A stretch of 64,000 nucleotides of DNA from Heyndrickxia sp050281185 (GCF_050281185.1 NZ_JBNNWS010000016.1:80472-144471), one strand, 5' to 3'; counted from the first letter of the stretch, positions 28,292 through 37,884 are shown. The notes: generated from the letters alone by a model not told the origin. Translations and numbers: made by a program.

Positions 28292-30814
28292 ATGGTTATC
28301 AAAAAAATTAACAGTAAAACATTAAAAAGGAGACTTTACTTTGTACTTAGCCCATTAAAAAGATATCTCCTTGATAAAGGATTTCGAAAACGAGCGATTT
28401 ATACAAAATATATGAATAAGAAACCGATTAATGAAAAAATGATTTTTTACGAGGCATACCATGGTCAGAGTATGACTGGCAATCCATATGCTGTGTTCAA
28501 ATATTTAATTGAACATCCGAGCTTTCAAAATTATCTGCATGTATGGGCTATTAAGGATAAAGCGGAAATTCAGGAAGATTATAAAAAAAAACCTAATGTA
28601 TATTTTGTTCGTTATCAGAGTATTGCCTATGTGAAATGCCTTGCTACCGCAAAATATTTAATTAACGATACAACTTTCCCTTATTATTTCCACAAAAGAA
28701 AAGAGCAGATCTATGTTAATATCTGGCACGGTACTCCATTAAAAACGATGGGGATTGATATTAAAAATCGGGGGCTATCCGATCATAAAAATATCCAGAG
28801 AAACTTTTTATTTGCTGATTATATGGTTAATCCAAATCAATTTACCGCTGAAAAATTGCTGAAATCACATGAAGTATATACCATTTTCAATGGAAAGGTT
28901 TTGGATACAGGTTACCCTCGTGTTGATTTAATGTTTCATGCAGACAAAGAGAAATTAAGGAAAAAGCTGTCTATTCCTTCTCATAAAAACATCATTCTTT
29001 ATGCCCCAACTTGGCGGGGAAAATTAGGAGAAGAGAAAAATGAAAGTGAAAAATTATTACATGACATTCAGCAAATTCAAAAGAATATAAGCGACGAGTA
29101 CGTTGTTCTACTTAAATCACACTACTACGCTTACAAGTTTTTTAAAGAACAGAAAATGGAGTCTATATGTGTGCCAAATAGGATAGATACGAATGAATTA
29201 TTATCGATTGTCGATCTTTTAATCACAGACTACTCCAGTATTTTCTTTGAATTTCTTCCAACAAACAAATCTATTATTTTTTACACGTATGATGCTGAAG
29301 AATATGTGGAGGAACGCGGCACATATATAGATTTGGATGAACTTCCAGGTCCTATTTGTAAAACGGTGAATGATGTAATTAAGAGTATTCATCATTTAGA
29401 TGATGAAAAAAGACGGCATCAGGAATCATATGATATTTTTCTAAAAAAATATTGTTACCATGATGATGGTAAAGCAACATCTAGGATTGTTGATATTGTT
29501 TTTCTTGGAAAACCAACAGAACACCAAATCAAAGTAGGTACTGATAAAACAAAGATTTTAATTTATGGTGGCGGCTTTCTTAATAATGGCATCACTACTT
29601 CATTTATAAACTTATTAAATGCAATTGATTACAATAAGTATGATGTCACAGTTGTTGACTATGGAAATAATAATAAAGAGGAAAAATTAAATAATATAAA
29701 AAAAATTAATAAAAATGTTAAATATTTATATCGAGTCGGTTCATGGAATGCAACTCTATCCGATTGGTATCGGCATAGTTTGATGCTTCGCAGAGGGATT
29801 TACACAGAATTTATGGAAAAGACAGTACCGTCACATATGTACAAAAGAGAATTGGAGCGAATGATTGGCGGAGCTAAATTTGATATAGGCATTGATTTTA
29901 GTGGATACAGTCCATTCTGGGCTATCATTATGGCATTTGGCGATTTTAAAAAGAAAAGCATTTATTTACATAATGATATGGGACAGGAAATCCAGAAAAA
30001 GGTAAATAATAGATATCCTCACCGTAAGAATTTAAAGGTCATTTTTTCACTTTATAACTATTTCGATAAAGTGATATCAGTATCCAATCTTACAAATGAA
30101 CAAAACCGGAATAGCTTAAGTCATATTGTAAAGGATCATTTTCATAAAATGGACTTTGTCATAAATACAATTGATTATAAAAAAGTTCTCTCAATGAAAA
30201 ATGAATACCAATATGAATTTAGTATCGAAAATGATTTTTCAGCGATTAGTAGTGCAATTGAAAGAAACACATTTCCTATGCCTAATAAAAGTGACATCAA
30301 CTTTATTAATATTGGAAGACTTGGTCCTGAAAAGGATCAAGAAAAATTAATAAATTCTTTTTCAGAAGTTGTTAAAAATAATGACTCTGTGAAGCTTTAT
30401 ATTGTAGGGGATGGGGTTTTGAAAGAGGATTTATTCAATCAAGTTGAAAGACTTAAATTAGAAGATAAAGTGATCTTTACTGGTCAGATTAATAATCCTT
30501 ATTTTTTGTTAAATCAATGTGATTGTTTTGTTCTTTCGTCAAATCATGAAGGCCAGCCGATGGTTTTACTTGAAGCACTTATTTTAAAGAAGCCTATTAT
30601 TGTTACTGATATACCAGGTTCTAGAAGTGTAGTTGGAGATGGATATGGGTTAATTGTTGACAACTCTGTTAACGGATTAATAAGTGGGATGAATCAATTT
30701 ATAGAAGAAAGAAAGCTAGCTATGAATGATTTTGATTACGAGAAATATAGTGCTGAGGCAATCAATATGTTTTATGAAAAGGTTTGCAGCTTAGAAGCTG
30801 GAGGTGAAGGATGA
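28292..30814 (+). CDS. CDP-glycerol glycerophosphotransferase fused to GT4 glycosyltransferase
   Basis: About 840 residues. The N-terminal part (about 45-410) is a Glyphos_transf domain with IWHGTPLKTMG (W145-H146), LKSHYYAYKFF, ITDYSSIFFEFLPTNKS and PGPICK. The C-terminal part (about 425-840) is a GT-B, GT4-type glycosyltransferase with GGGFLNNGITTSFINLL at its start, NIGRLGPEKDQEKLINSF and the EX7E motif in SSNHEGQPMVLLEAL. Domain order is the reverse of the divergent neighbour (GT2 first). The frame is open to TTG 28247, but GGAGGAAG stands 5 nt before ATG 28292. The N-terminal active-site context departs most from the other family members here. Confidence 0.82.
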   Translation: MVIKKINSKTLKRRLYFVLSPLKRYLLDKGFRKRAIYTKYMNKKPINEKMIFYEAYHGQSMTGNPYAVFKYLIEHPSFQNYLHVWAIKDKAEIQEDYKKKPNVYFVRYQSIAYVKCLATAKYLINDTTFPYYFHKRKEQIYVNIWHGTPLKTMGIDIKNRGLSDHKNIQRNFLFADYMVNPNQFTAEKLLKSHEVYTIFNGKVLDTGYPRVDLMFHADKEKLRKKLSIPSHKNIILYAPTWRGKLGEEKNESEKLLHDIQQIQKNISDEYVVLLKSHYYAYKFFKEQKMESICVPNRIDTNELLSIVDLLITDYSSIFFEFLPTNKSIIFYTYDAEEYVEERGTYIDLDELPGPICKTVNDVIKSIHHLDDEKRRHQESYDIFLKKYCYHDDGKATSRIVDIVFLGKPTEHQIKVGTDKTKILIYGGGFLNNGITTSFINLLNAIDYNKYDVTVVDYGNNNKEEKLNNIKKINKNVKYLYRVGSWNATLSDWYRHSLMLRRGIYTEFMEKTVPSHMYKRELERMIGGAKFDIGIDFSGYSPFWAIIMAFGDFKKKSIYLHNDMGQEIQKKVNNRYPHRKNLKVIFSLYNYFDKVISVSNLTNEQNRNSLSHIVKDHFHKMDFVINTIDYKKVLSMKNEYQYEFSIENDFSAISSAIERNTFPMPNKSDINFINIGRLGPEKDQEKLINSFSEVVKNNDSVKLYIVGDGVLKEDLFNQVERLKLEDKVIFTGQINNPYFLLNQCDCFVLSSNHEGQPMVLLEALILKKPIIVTDIPGSRSVVGDGYGLIVDNSVNGLISGMNQFIEERKLAMNDFDYEKYSAEAINMFYEKVCSLEAGGEG

Positions 30815-30819
30815 GATTC

Positions 30820-30849
30820 AAAGAAATCGGCTAGTTAGCCGATTTCTTT
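30820..30849. terminator. Bidirectional terminator between the fusion gene and the second gtaB
   Basis: A 12-bp stem AAAGAAATCGGC/GCCGATTTCTTT with a 6-nt loop, starting 6 nt beyond the fusion stop and ending 11 nt before the gtaB-2 stop. Confidence 0.82.
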
Positions 30850-30859
30850 ATCTCACTAG

Positions 30860-31738
30860 TTATATTTTTTGTTTCAATAGTAATTCTTCCATAAACTTCA
30901 ATACATCTTCTTGCAGTTCCTCATTTTGTAAAGCAAATTCAATCGTTGTTTTGACGAATCCTAATGTTTCACCAACATCAAAGCGTTTACCTTCAAAGTC
31001 GTATGCAAAGACACTTTGAACATCGTTTAATTTTTGAATCGCATCTGTCAACTGAATTTCTCCTCCAGCACCTGCTTCTTGTTTTTCCAAAAATGAAAAT
31101 ATTTCAGGTGTTAGAATGTATCGTCCCATTATTCCTAAGTTAGATGGTGCTGTTCCCGGATCGGGTTTTTCTACAAAATAATTCACTTCATACAGTCTGT
31201 CTTCTTGATTTGCCGGATCAATAATTCCATAACGATAAGTTTCCTCTTCCGGTACTTGCTGTACCCCAATAACCGATGAATTTGTCTCTTCAAATTGCTT
31301 GATTAGCTGCAGTAAACAAGGAGTTTCACTTTGAACTATATCATCTCCTAAAAGCACGGCGAATGGTTCATTACCTATAAATTTTCTCGCACACCAGATG
31401 GCATGACCTAAACCCTTTGGTTCCTTTTGACGGATATAATGGATGGTCGCTAAATTTGATGAGTATTGTACTTTATTTAACAAATCAAATTTTCCTTTAT
31501 TAACTAAATTCAACTCTAATTCTGGAGCATTGTCAAAATGATCCTCAATTGCACGTTTTCCTTTACCAGTTACAATAATAATATCCTCAATTCCCGATGC
31601 AACCGCTTCTTCGACTATGTATTGAATCGTTGGTTTGTCAACTATCGGCAGCATTTCCTTTGGCATCGCTTTTGTTGCTGGTAAAAATCTAGTACCTAAT
31701 CCAGCAGCAGGAATGATCGCCTTCCTAACTTTATTCAT
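30860..31738 (-). CDS. gtaB: UTP-glucose-1-phosphate uridylyltransferase, copy 2
   Basis: A 292-residue paralogue of the protein at 24740-25627, with the same motifs (AAGLGTRFLPATKAMPKEML, KGLGHAIWCARKFIG, FVEKPDPGTAPSN). Differences concentrate in residues 66-95 and the C-terminal tail. Both copies look catalytically intact, so one may serve the polymer genes between them and the other general UDP-glucose supply. The ATG follows GGGGGGAAGG. Upstream (31739-32302) there is no gene, only two miniature repeat elements and the uvrA terminator. Confidence 0.93.
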   Translation of the reverse strand: MNKVRKAIIPAAGLGTRFLPATKAMPKEMLPIVDKPTIQYIVEEAVASGIEDIIIVTGKGKRAIEDHFDNAPELELNLVNKGKFDLLNKVQYSSNLATIHYIRQKEPKGLGHAIWCARKFIGNEPFAVLLGDDIVQSETPCLLQLIKQFEETNSSVIGVQQVPEEETYRYGIIDPANQEDRLYEVNYFVEKPDPGTAPSNLGIMGRYILTPEIFSFLEKQEAGAGGEIQLTDAIQKLNDVQSVFAYDFEGKRFDVGETLGFVKTTIEFALQNEELQEDVLKFMEELLLKQKI

Positions 31739-31843
31739 GCCTTCCCCCCTATTTTGATGATGTATAGCAGAAACATATGGTGCCTAATTTTTTGTGTATA
31801 TTAATGTATGAATAATATGTTTGGAATAAAACTAAATAATTAA

Positions 31844-32014
31844 GACTCTTTTCTTAAACTTTTGCTTTTAAATCGAAAATCATAAGTAAGAAAGATATAT
31901 CTTTTAAGAAAAGATGCCCTAAAGCTACATGATATTAGGATGATAGCCCATATACGAAATAGCAGCAGGTTAAAATCGGCTTTAAGATTTTTAACAATCA
32001 ATGTGAAAACAGCC
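31844..32014. mobile_element. Miniature inverted-repeat element, degraded copy
   Basis: The left end GACTCTTTTCTTAAACTTT and the right end, which reads GGCTGTTTTCACATTGATTG on the complement, match the ends of the element at 53856-54046. The inner stretch GGTTAAAATCGGCTTTA is also shared. Length 171 bp, no coding capacity. No clean target duplication remains. Confidence 0.7.
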
Positions 32015-32070
32015 TTACATTAATATTTACAACAAACTTGATGAAATTTCCTTCTCGTTTCCTAGCGGAC

Positions 32071-32106
32071 AATAAAAAAACTACTCCATTCTTACATGGA
32101 GTAGTT
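32071..32106 (-). terminator. Terminator of the uvrBA operon
   Basis: An 11-bp stem AACTACTCCAT/ATGGAGTAGTT with a 6-nt loop, followed on the minus strand by TTTTTTTATT. It is about 200 nt beyond the uvrA stop, the interval being filled by a miniature element. Confidence 0.88.
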
Positions 32107-32186
32107 CTGCTCGTTATTGTTTGGCTTCATTTGAATAGATTGTTTCTTTTTGGATAAGTTCTCATTCTATATTAATTTTGGTGATA

Positions 32187-32302
32187 AGCTCTTTTCCCTA
32201 TATAATAAATTCCATTCAAATTGGAAGATAAATTCGAATCGTAAAAATCCTAATACCGATTTTTACTTATTTTAAGAAACAACAAAGCTTACGAAAAGAG
32301 CC
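32187..32302. mobile_element. Short miniature inverted-repeat element abutting uvrA stop
   Basis: The right end (complement GGCTCTTTTCGTAAGCTTTG) is a good match to the family end and stops one base before the uvrA stop codon. The left end AGCTCTTTTCCC is weaker. The internal AAAAATCCTAATACCGATTTTT resembles the inner sequence of the other copies. About 116 bp; no target duplication is visible, so boundaries are approximate. Confidence 0.55.
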
Positions 32303-35176
32303 TTATTGTTTCACTTTCTCTTTTTCTTCCACTTTCTTATCCATTCGGATTCGATCTCTTTCTAAAATCGGTCTTAAATACTTTCCGGTATAGGATTCAG
32401 GGAGTTCAGCTATTTTTTCAGGTGTTCCTGTCCCCACAATGGTACCGCCTTTTGCACCACCCTCTGGTCCGAGATCGATTAGATAATCCGCGGTTTTAAT
32501 AACGTCAAGATTATGTTCAATGACCAAAACAGTGTCACCATTATCGACTAGTCGCTGTAATACATCAAGAAGTCTTGATATATCATCGACATGAAGCCCT
32601 GTTGTTGGTTCATCAAGTATATATAATGACTTCCCATTCGATCTTCTATGGAGCTCAGATGCCAATTTAACACGTTGTGCCTCCCCGCCTGAAAGGGTCG
32701 TAGCAGGCTGCCCAAGTTGAATATAACCTAAGCCTACATCTAATATCGTTTGCAGCTTCCGTTTAATTTTAGGAATATTTTCGAAAAACTCTACAGAATC
32801 TTCGACTGTCATATTAAGTACATCTGCTATATTTATTCCTTTATATTTCACTTCTAATGTTTCACGATTATAACGCTTTCCATGACATACTTCACATGGA
32901 ACATACACATCTGGAAGGAAATGCATTTCAATTTTAATAATTCCATCACCACGGCACGCTTCACAGCGGCCGCCTTTCACATTAAAACTAAATCGCCCTT
33001 TTTTATACCCGCGGATTTTTGCTTCATTGGTAGCTGCAAACACATCACGAATATCATCGAATACTCCAGTGTAGGTTGCTGGGTTTGAACGAGGTGTACG
33101 ACCAATAGGTGACTGATCAATATCGATTACTTTTTCAAGATAATCAATTCCTTTTATCTCTTTATGCTCACCAGGCTTAGCTTTCGCACGATTTAGCTTT
33201 TGTGCCAAGGTCTTGTGTAAAACTTCGTTAACTAAAGTACTTTTCCCTGAACCTGATACACCAGTTACAGCTACAAAACTTCCTAGCGGGAACTTTACAC
33301 TGATATTTTTAAGATTATTTTCTTTTGCACCCTTAATTTCTATATATCGACCATCAGGCTTGCGTCGATTAATCGGAAGAGGGATAAACTTTTTCCCTGA
33401 TAAATACTGCCCCGTTAAGGAGTGAGGATCATTCATAACTTCCTCAGGTGTTCCTGCCGATATAATTTCTCCACCATGAACCCCAGCCCCTGGACCAATA
33501 TCGATTAAATAGTCAGCAGCAAGCATCGTGTCTTCATCATGTTCAACAACAATTAACGTATTGCCAATGTCTCTCATATTTTGAAGAGTTTGAATCAGTC
33601 GGTCATTATCCCGTTGGTGTAAACCAATTGAAGGCTCATCTAAAATATAAAGAACACCTGTAAGCCTTGAACCAATTTGCGTTGCTAGACGAATCCGTTG
33701 TGCCTCCCCGCCAGACAAAGTTCCTGCTGCACGGCTTAATGTCAAATATTCCAAACCGACATTGACAAGAAAGCCAAGTCGTTCACGGATTTCCCGGAGA
33801 ACTAAATTAGCAATTTGTTTTTCTTTTTCAGTAAGATCAAGCTGTAAAAATAATTGATCAGCATTTTCAATGGAGAGCTCTGTTACCTCTCCAATATGTT
33901 TGTTATTAATTTTTACGGCTAGGGTCTCTTCTTTTAATCGATAGCCTTTACACTTTGGACATGCTTGTTGTCCCATGTATTTTTCCATTTGCTCACGAAT
34001 GTAATCAGAACTCGTTTCTCGATATCGTCTTTCTACATTTCGAATAACGCCTTCAAATTTGATATTGCCTTCGCGAATTTGGCCAAAATCATTTTCATAG
34101 CGGAAATAAATTGATTCATCACCACTGCCAAATAATATTTTATCCAACTGATCTTTAGGGAGATCCTTTACAGGCGTATCCATATCAATACCAAAATGAG
34201 TGCAAACCGCTTCTAGCAGTTGTGGATAGTACTGTGAACTTACCGGCTCCCACGGAGCAATGGCATGTTCTTTTAAAGAAAGTTCAGGATTAGGAATGAT
34301 TAAATCTTTCTCTACCTCAAGCTTTGTTCCAAGACCATCACATTCTGGACAAGCACCGAATGGGCTATTAAAAGAAAACATCCTTGGCTCTAATTTATCA
34401 ATTGAAAATCCACAATGTGGACATGCTAAATGTTCGCTAAATAAAAGTTCTTCTTCACCATTGACATCAATAATGACTTTTCCGTCAGCCAATTTTAATG
34501 CAGTCTCAAGTGAATCAGCAAGGCGAGAAGTTACTTCTTCTTTAATAACAATACGATCGACTACCACTTCAATAGAATGCTTTTTATTTTTTTCTAATAC
34601 AATGTCTTCTCCTAAATCAAGCATCTCTCCATCAACACGAACACGCACAAAGCCTTGCTTTTTAATGTCCTCCAGGACTTTAACATGGGCACCTTTTCTT
34701 CCAGAAACGATTGGTGCCAATACTTGAAGTTTCGTTCTTTCAGGATATTCCATAATACGATCGACCATTTGTTCAATCGTTTGAGAGGTAATTTCGATTC
34801 CGTGTGTTGGACAAATCGGCCTCCCTACTCTTGCAAATAAAAGCCGTAAATAATCATAGATTTCCGTTACGGTTCCAACAGTCGAGCGTGGATTTCGACT
34901 TGTTGTTTTTTGATCAATAGATATGGCTGGAGACAAGCCTTCAATCGCATCCACATCGGGCTTATCCATCTGTCCTAAAAATTGTCTAGCATAGGCAGAT
35001 AGTGATTCCACGTATCGACGTTGTCCTTCTGCATAAATCGTATCAAAAGCTAAAGATGATTTTCCTGATCCAGATAAACCGGTTAAGACAACTAATTGAT
35101 CTCTTGGGATCGTGACATCAATATTTTTTAGATTATGTGCTCTCGCTCCTTGAACGATGATTTTATCTTTTGCCAT
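32303..35176 (-). CDS. uvrA: Excinuclease ABC subunit A
   Basis: A 957-residue damage-recognition ATPase of nucleotide excision repair. It has two ABC modules (Walker A GLSGSGKSS near residue 33 and GVSGSGKST near 643; signatures LSGGEAQRIRLA and LSGGEAQRVKLA), and zinc-finger cysteines (CPHCGFS...CPEC near 255-285; CEACRGDG...CEVCHG near 740-765). Length matches the family. The Shine-Dalgarno GAAGGATG overlaps the uvrB stop 7 bp upstream, so uvrB-uvrA are coupled. A miniature element touches the stop codon but does not change the protein. Confidence 0.97.
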   Translation of the reverse strand: MAKDKIIVQGARAHNLKNIDVTIPRDQLVVLTGLSGSGKSSLAFDTIYAEGQRRYVESLSAYARQFLGQMDKPDVDAIEGLSPAISIDQKTTSRNPRSTVGTVTEIYDYLRLLFARVGRPICPTHGIEITSQTIEQMVDRIMEYPERTKLQVLAPIVSGRKGAHVKVLEDIKKQGFVRVRVDGEMLDLGEDIVLEKNKKHSIEVVVDRIVIKEEVTSRLADSLETALKLADGKVIIDVNGEEELLFSEHLACPHCGFSIDKLEPRMFSFNSPFGACPECDGLGTKLEVEKDLIIPNPELSLKEHAIAPWEPVSSQYYPQLLEAVCTHFGIDMDTPVKDLPKDQLDKILFGSGDESIYFRYENDFGQIREGNIKFEGVIRNVERRYRETSSDYIREQMEKYMGQQACPKCKGYRLKEETLAVKINNKHIGEVTELSIENADQLFLQLDLTEKEKQIANLVLREIRERLGFLVNVGLEYLTLSRAAGTLSGGEAQRIRLATQIGSRLTGVLYILDEPSIGLHQRDNDRLIQTLQNMRDIGNTLIVVEHDEDTMLAADYLIDIGPGAGVHGGEIISAGTPEEVMNDPHSLTGQYLSGKKFIPLPINRRKPDGRYIEIKGAKENNLKNISVKFPLGSFVAVTGVSGSGKSTLVNEVLHKTLAQKLNRAKAKPGEHKEIKGIDYLEKVIDIDQSPIGRTPRSNPATYTGVFDDIRDVFAATNEAKIRGYKKGRFSFNVKGGRCEACRGDGIIKIEMHFLPDVYVPCEVCHGKRYNRETLEVKYKGINIADVLNMTVEDSVEFFENIPKIKRKLQTILDVGLGYIQLGQPATTLSGGEAQRVKLASELHRRSNGKSLYILDEPTTGLHVDDISRLLDVLQRLVDNGDTVLVIEHNLDVIKTADYLIDLGPEGGAKGGTIVGTGTPEKIAELPESYTGKYLRPILERDRIRMDKKVEEKEKVKQ

Positions 35177-35183
35177 TAAAACG

Positions 35184-37163
35184 TCATCCTTCCGCTTTCA
35201 ATTCTAATAGTGTGTCTCGAAGCTGTGCTGCTCGTTCAAAGTCGAGGGCTTTTGCTGCTTCTTTCATTTCTGTTTCTATTTGTAGGATTAATTTTTCTCT
35301 ATCAGCTTTTGTTAATTTAGTTGGCTTTGTTGTAGTTACATATTCTTCTGTTTCTTCTGCTGCACGGGTTGCACGAATCACATCCCGAATACCCTTTTGA
35401 ATCGTTTGCGGTGTAATGCCGTGCTTTTTGTTGTATTCTTCTTGTACCGTACGGCGACGCTTTGTTTCTTCAATCGCTTTTGCCATAGAATCCGTTATTT
35501 TGTCAGCATACATAATTACTTGCCCGCGAGCATTACGGGCAGCACGACCAATCGTTTGAATTAGTGAACGTTCTGAACGAAGGAAACCTTCTTTATCTGC
35601 ATCAAGTATCGTAACTAATGATACTTCAGGGATATCAAGTCCTTCCCTTAAAAGATTAATTCCCACTAGAACATCATATTTTCCAAGCCGCAAATCTCTA
35701 ATGATTTCGATTCGTTCTAATGTTTTAACCTCTGAATGAAGATACTGAACCTTTATCCCAACTTCCTTTAAATAATCCGTTAAGTCTTCTGACATTTTTT
35801 TCGTTAATGTTGTGACGAGTACTCTCTCGTTTCGGGACACTCTATCATTAATTTCACCTAGTAAATCATCTATTTGGCCTTCAATTGGGCGTACATCAAT
35901 TGTCGGGTCAAGAAGACCGGTAGGACGAATAATTTGTTCGACCATTTCAGGTGTGTGTTCGATCTCATATGGTCCAGGTGTAGCCGATACATAAACAATT
36001 TGATGTACATGCTTTTCAAATTCTTCAAATTTTAATGGGCGGTTATCTAAGGCAGATGGCAAGCGGAAACCATGATCAACAAGAACCTGCTTACGCGCTT
36101 GGTCACCATTATACATACCGCGAACTTGAGGAAGGGTCACATGCGATTCGTCAACAACAATTAAAAAGTCTTCAGGGAAATAGTCTAGTAGTGTATATGG
36201 TGTGGATCCTGAAGGGCGTAGTGTTAAATGACGGGAATAGTTTTCAATACCTGAGCAAAAACCCATTTCCCGCATCATTTCTAAGTCATAATTTGTCCGC
36301 TGCTCAAGCCTTTGTGCTTCTAACAATCGATTATTTTCTCGTAGATCCTTTAAACGATCTTCCAATTCTTTTTCAATATTTTGGATGGCTACTCGCATTT
36401 TTTCTTCTCTCGTTACGAAGTGGGATGCTGGAAAAATAGCTACATGTTCACGGTCACCGATGATTTCACCTGTTAACGCATCCACTTCACGGATTCGATC
36501 AATCTCATCACCAAAGAACTCAACACGGATACAATGCTCATCCTTTGATGCAGGAAAAATTTCAACGACATCTCCTCTTACACGAAAGGTTCCGCGTTGA
36601 AAATCAATATCGTTCCTTGCAAACTGAATATCGACCAATTTGCGAAGGAGCTGATTTCTTTCTATTTCCATACCCGTTCTTAATGAAAGCACCATTTCCC
36701 GATACTCTTCCGGAGAACCTAGACCGTAAATACAGGAAACACTCGCAATAATAATGACGTCATCTCTTTCAAATAAGGAAGAGGTTGCTGAGTGCCGTAA
36801 TTTATCGATTTCATCATTTATGCTTGAATCCTTCTCGATAAATGTATCAGTTTGTGGGACATAGGCTTCTGGTTGATAGTAGTCGTAGTAGCTTACAAAA
36901 TATTCAACTGCGTTATTCGGAAAAAATTCCTTAAACTCACTGTACAGCTGTCCTGCCAATGTTTTATTATGAGCAATGATTAATGTTGGTTTATTCACTT
37001 CCTTAATGACATTGGAAATGGTAAATGTTTTCCCCGTTCCTGTTGCACCTAGCAAGGTTTGATATTTTTTTCCGCTGCGAATTCCTTCAACAATTTTTCG
37101 AATCGCTCCTGGCTGATCCCCTTGCGGCTGATATTTCGACACTAGCTCAAATTGCTCGTTCAA
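35184..37163 (-). CDS. uvrB: Excinuclease ABC subunit B
   Basis: A 659-residue helicase-like protein that loads onto damage with UvrA and recruits UvrC. Walker A GATGTGKT lies near residue 40, the beta-hairpin YYDYYQPEAYVP near 92-103, motif VDESH in the middle, the helicase motif TIGRAARN near 540 and the UvrC-binding UVR domain at the C-terminus (EMKEAAKALDFERAAQLRD). The frame extends to 37241, but GGGAGG stands 8 nt before TTG 37163, whose product starts NEQFELVSKYQPQGDQP as in other UvrB proteins. Confidence 0.96.
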   Translation of the reverse strand: MNEQFELVSKYQPQGDQPGAIRKIVEGIRSGKKYQTLLGATGTGKTFTISNVIKEVNKPTLIIAHNKTLAGQLYSEFKEFFPNNAVEYFVSYYDYYQPEAYVPQTDTFIEKDSSINDEIDKLRHSATSSLFERDDVIIIASVSCIYGLGSPEEYREMVLSLRTGMEIERNQLLRKLVDIQFARNDIDFQRGTFRVRGDVVEIFPASKDEHCIRVEFFGDEIDRIREVDALTGEIIGDREHVAIFPASHFVTREEKMRVAIQNIEKELEDRLKDLRENNRLLEAQRLEQRTNYDLEMMREMGFCSGIENYSRHLTLRPSGSTPYTLLDYFPEDFLIVVDESHVTLPQVRGMYNGDQARKQVLVDHGFRLPSALDNRPLKFEEFEKHVHQIVYVSATPGPYEIEHTPEMVEQIIRPTGLLDPTIDVRPIEGQIDDLLGEINDRVSRNERVLVTTLTKKMSEDLTDYLKEVGIKVQYLHSEVKTLERIEIIRDLRLGKYDVLVGINLLREGLDIPEVSLVTILDADKEGFLRSERSLIQTIGRAARNARGQVIMYADKITDSMAKAIEETKRRRTVQEEYNKKHGITPQTIQKGIRDVIRATRAAEETEEYVTTTKPTKLTKADREKLILQIETEMKEAAKALDFERAAQLRDTLLELKAEG

Positions 37164-37263
37164 TTGATTTTCCTCCCATCCATTAAAGACTGCTCTATAG
37201 TTAGCCTTTTTTCTAAGACCTAGATTACACATTTTATTCATACTTCTTATTTTACCACAAACA

Positions 37264-37357
37264 GGTGTTTCTTAACCAGAAAAAAGCGAACAAATTTTCG
37301 GTTTTAATTAGGGATTGGATCTATTTACGAAAAGCAAAAATCTTTACGAAAACAACC
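37264..37357. repeat. Possible relic of the miniature inverted-repeat family
   Basis: The right end reads GGTTGTTTTCGTAAAG on the complement, followed by a TTTTGCTTTTCGTAAA segment as in the other copies. The left end GGTGTTTCTTAA is only a loose match. Too degraded to assign with confidence. Confidence 0.3.
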
Positions 37358-37361
37358 AATA

Positions 37362-37392
37362 ATAAAAAAGAACCTCAAAATTGGTTCTTTTC
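37362..37392. terminator. Bidirectional terminator after the sigma factor operon
   Basis: Stem AAAAGAACC/GGTTCTTTT (37366-37374 with 37383-37391) and an 8-nt loop, with A- and T-rich flanks. It ends 7 nt before the stop of the DUF2164 gene. Confidence 0.85.
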
Positions 37393-37398
37393 TTTTTA

Positions 37399-37632
37399 CT
37401 ATATTCTTTTTTCTAATGTAAATAGCTCTTCCTCTAAAGAATTCATCCGTTGATTCACCATTTTTTGCGCATCATAAATGGCTTGATTATAAAAAATGGG
37501 ACCTAGTTTTTCCTTTATAAATATAAAATAATTTTCCGCAGCCAGGTCTCCTATTTCTTCATCTCTTTCATTCAGAAAAAAATGTTGGATCTCTCTAATT
37601 GCATTTTCTTTCATTTCTTTTGATATTTTCAT
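37399..37632 (-). CDS. DUF2164 family protein
   Basis: A 77-residue protein with the DUF2164 pattern: LNERDEEIGDLAAENYFIFI followed by LGPIFYNQAIYDA and a coiled, charged C-terminus. Function unknown. It begins 4 nt after the stop of the putative anti-sigma gene, so it is the last gene of a four-gene operon with the ECF sigma factor. Confidence 0.8.
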   Translation of the reverse strand: MKISKEMKENAIREIQHFFLNERDEEIGDLAAENYFIFIKEKLGPIFYNQAIYDAQKMVNQRMNSLEEELFTLEKRI

Positions 37633-37635
37633 CTG

Positions 37636-37884
37636 CTAAAACCCCTTAATGAATAAGAATGGAATAGTCATCAAAACAACCATAATAATCGGTATTACCT
37701 GAACGAGCTTAAAGGTTTTGAACGAGATATCCTTCTCAAAAAATGGTATCATTACCGGGGCAAAAAACCAATTGGCGATTCGACTTGCTCTTGACTTTTT
37801 TACAGAAAAATCAGGAACCGATATTTCGAATTCGTGTAATGTTTTTTTTAGTAAGGCGTCTTGTTCTTCCTGGTTATTTTTCAT
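37636..37884 (-). CDS. Small single-pass membrane protein, putative anti-sigma factor
   Basis: An 82-residue protein: about 60 cytoplasmic residues with a helical N-terminus (EEQDALLKKTLHEFEISVPDF), then one C-terminal membrane segment (about 58-79, LVQVIPIIMVVLMTIPFLFI). The start codon lies within the last codons of the sigma factor gene (11-nt overlap). A short membrane-anchored protein translationally coupled to an ECF sigma factor is usually its anti-sigma factor. That is inference from position and topology; no zinc-binding anti-sigma (HxxxCxxC) motif is present. Confidence 0.65.
   Translation of the reverse strand: MKNNQEEQDALLKKTLHEFEISVPDFSVKKSRASRIANWFFAPVMIPFFEKDISFKTFKLVQVIPIIMVVLMTIPFLFIKGF

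Noticed and set aside
34260..34727. Plus-strand open frame of 155 codons inside uvrA
   Set aside because: Antisense shadow of a conserved coding region; serine-rich, without start signals.
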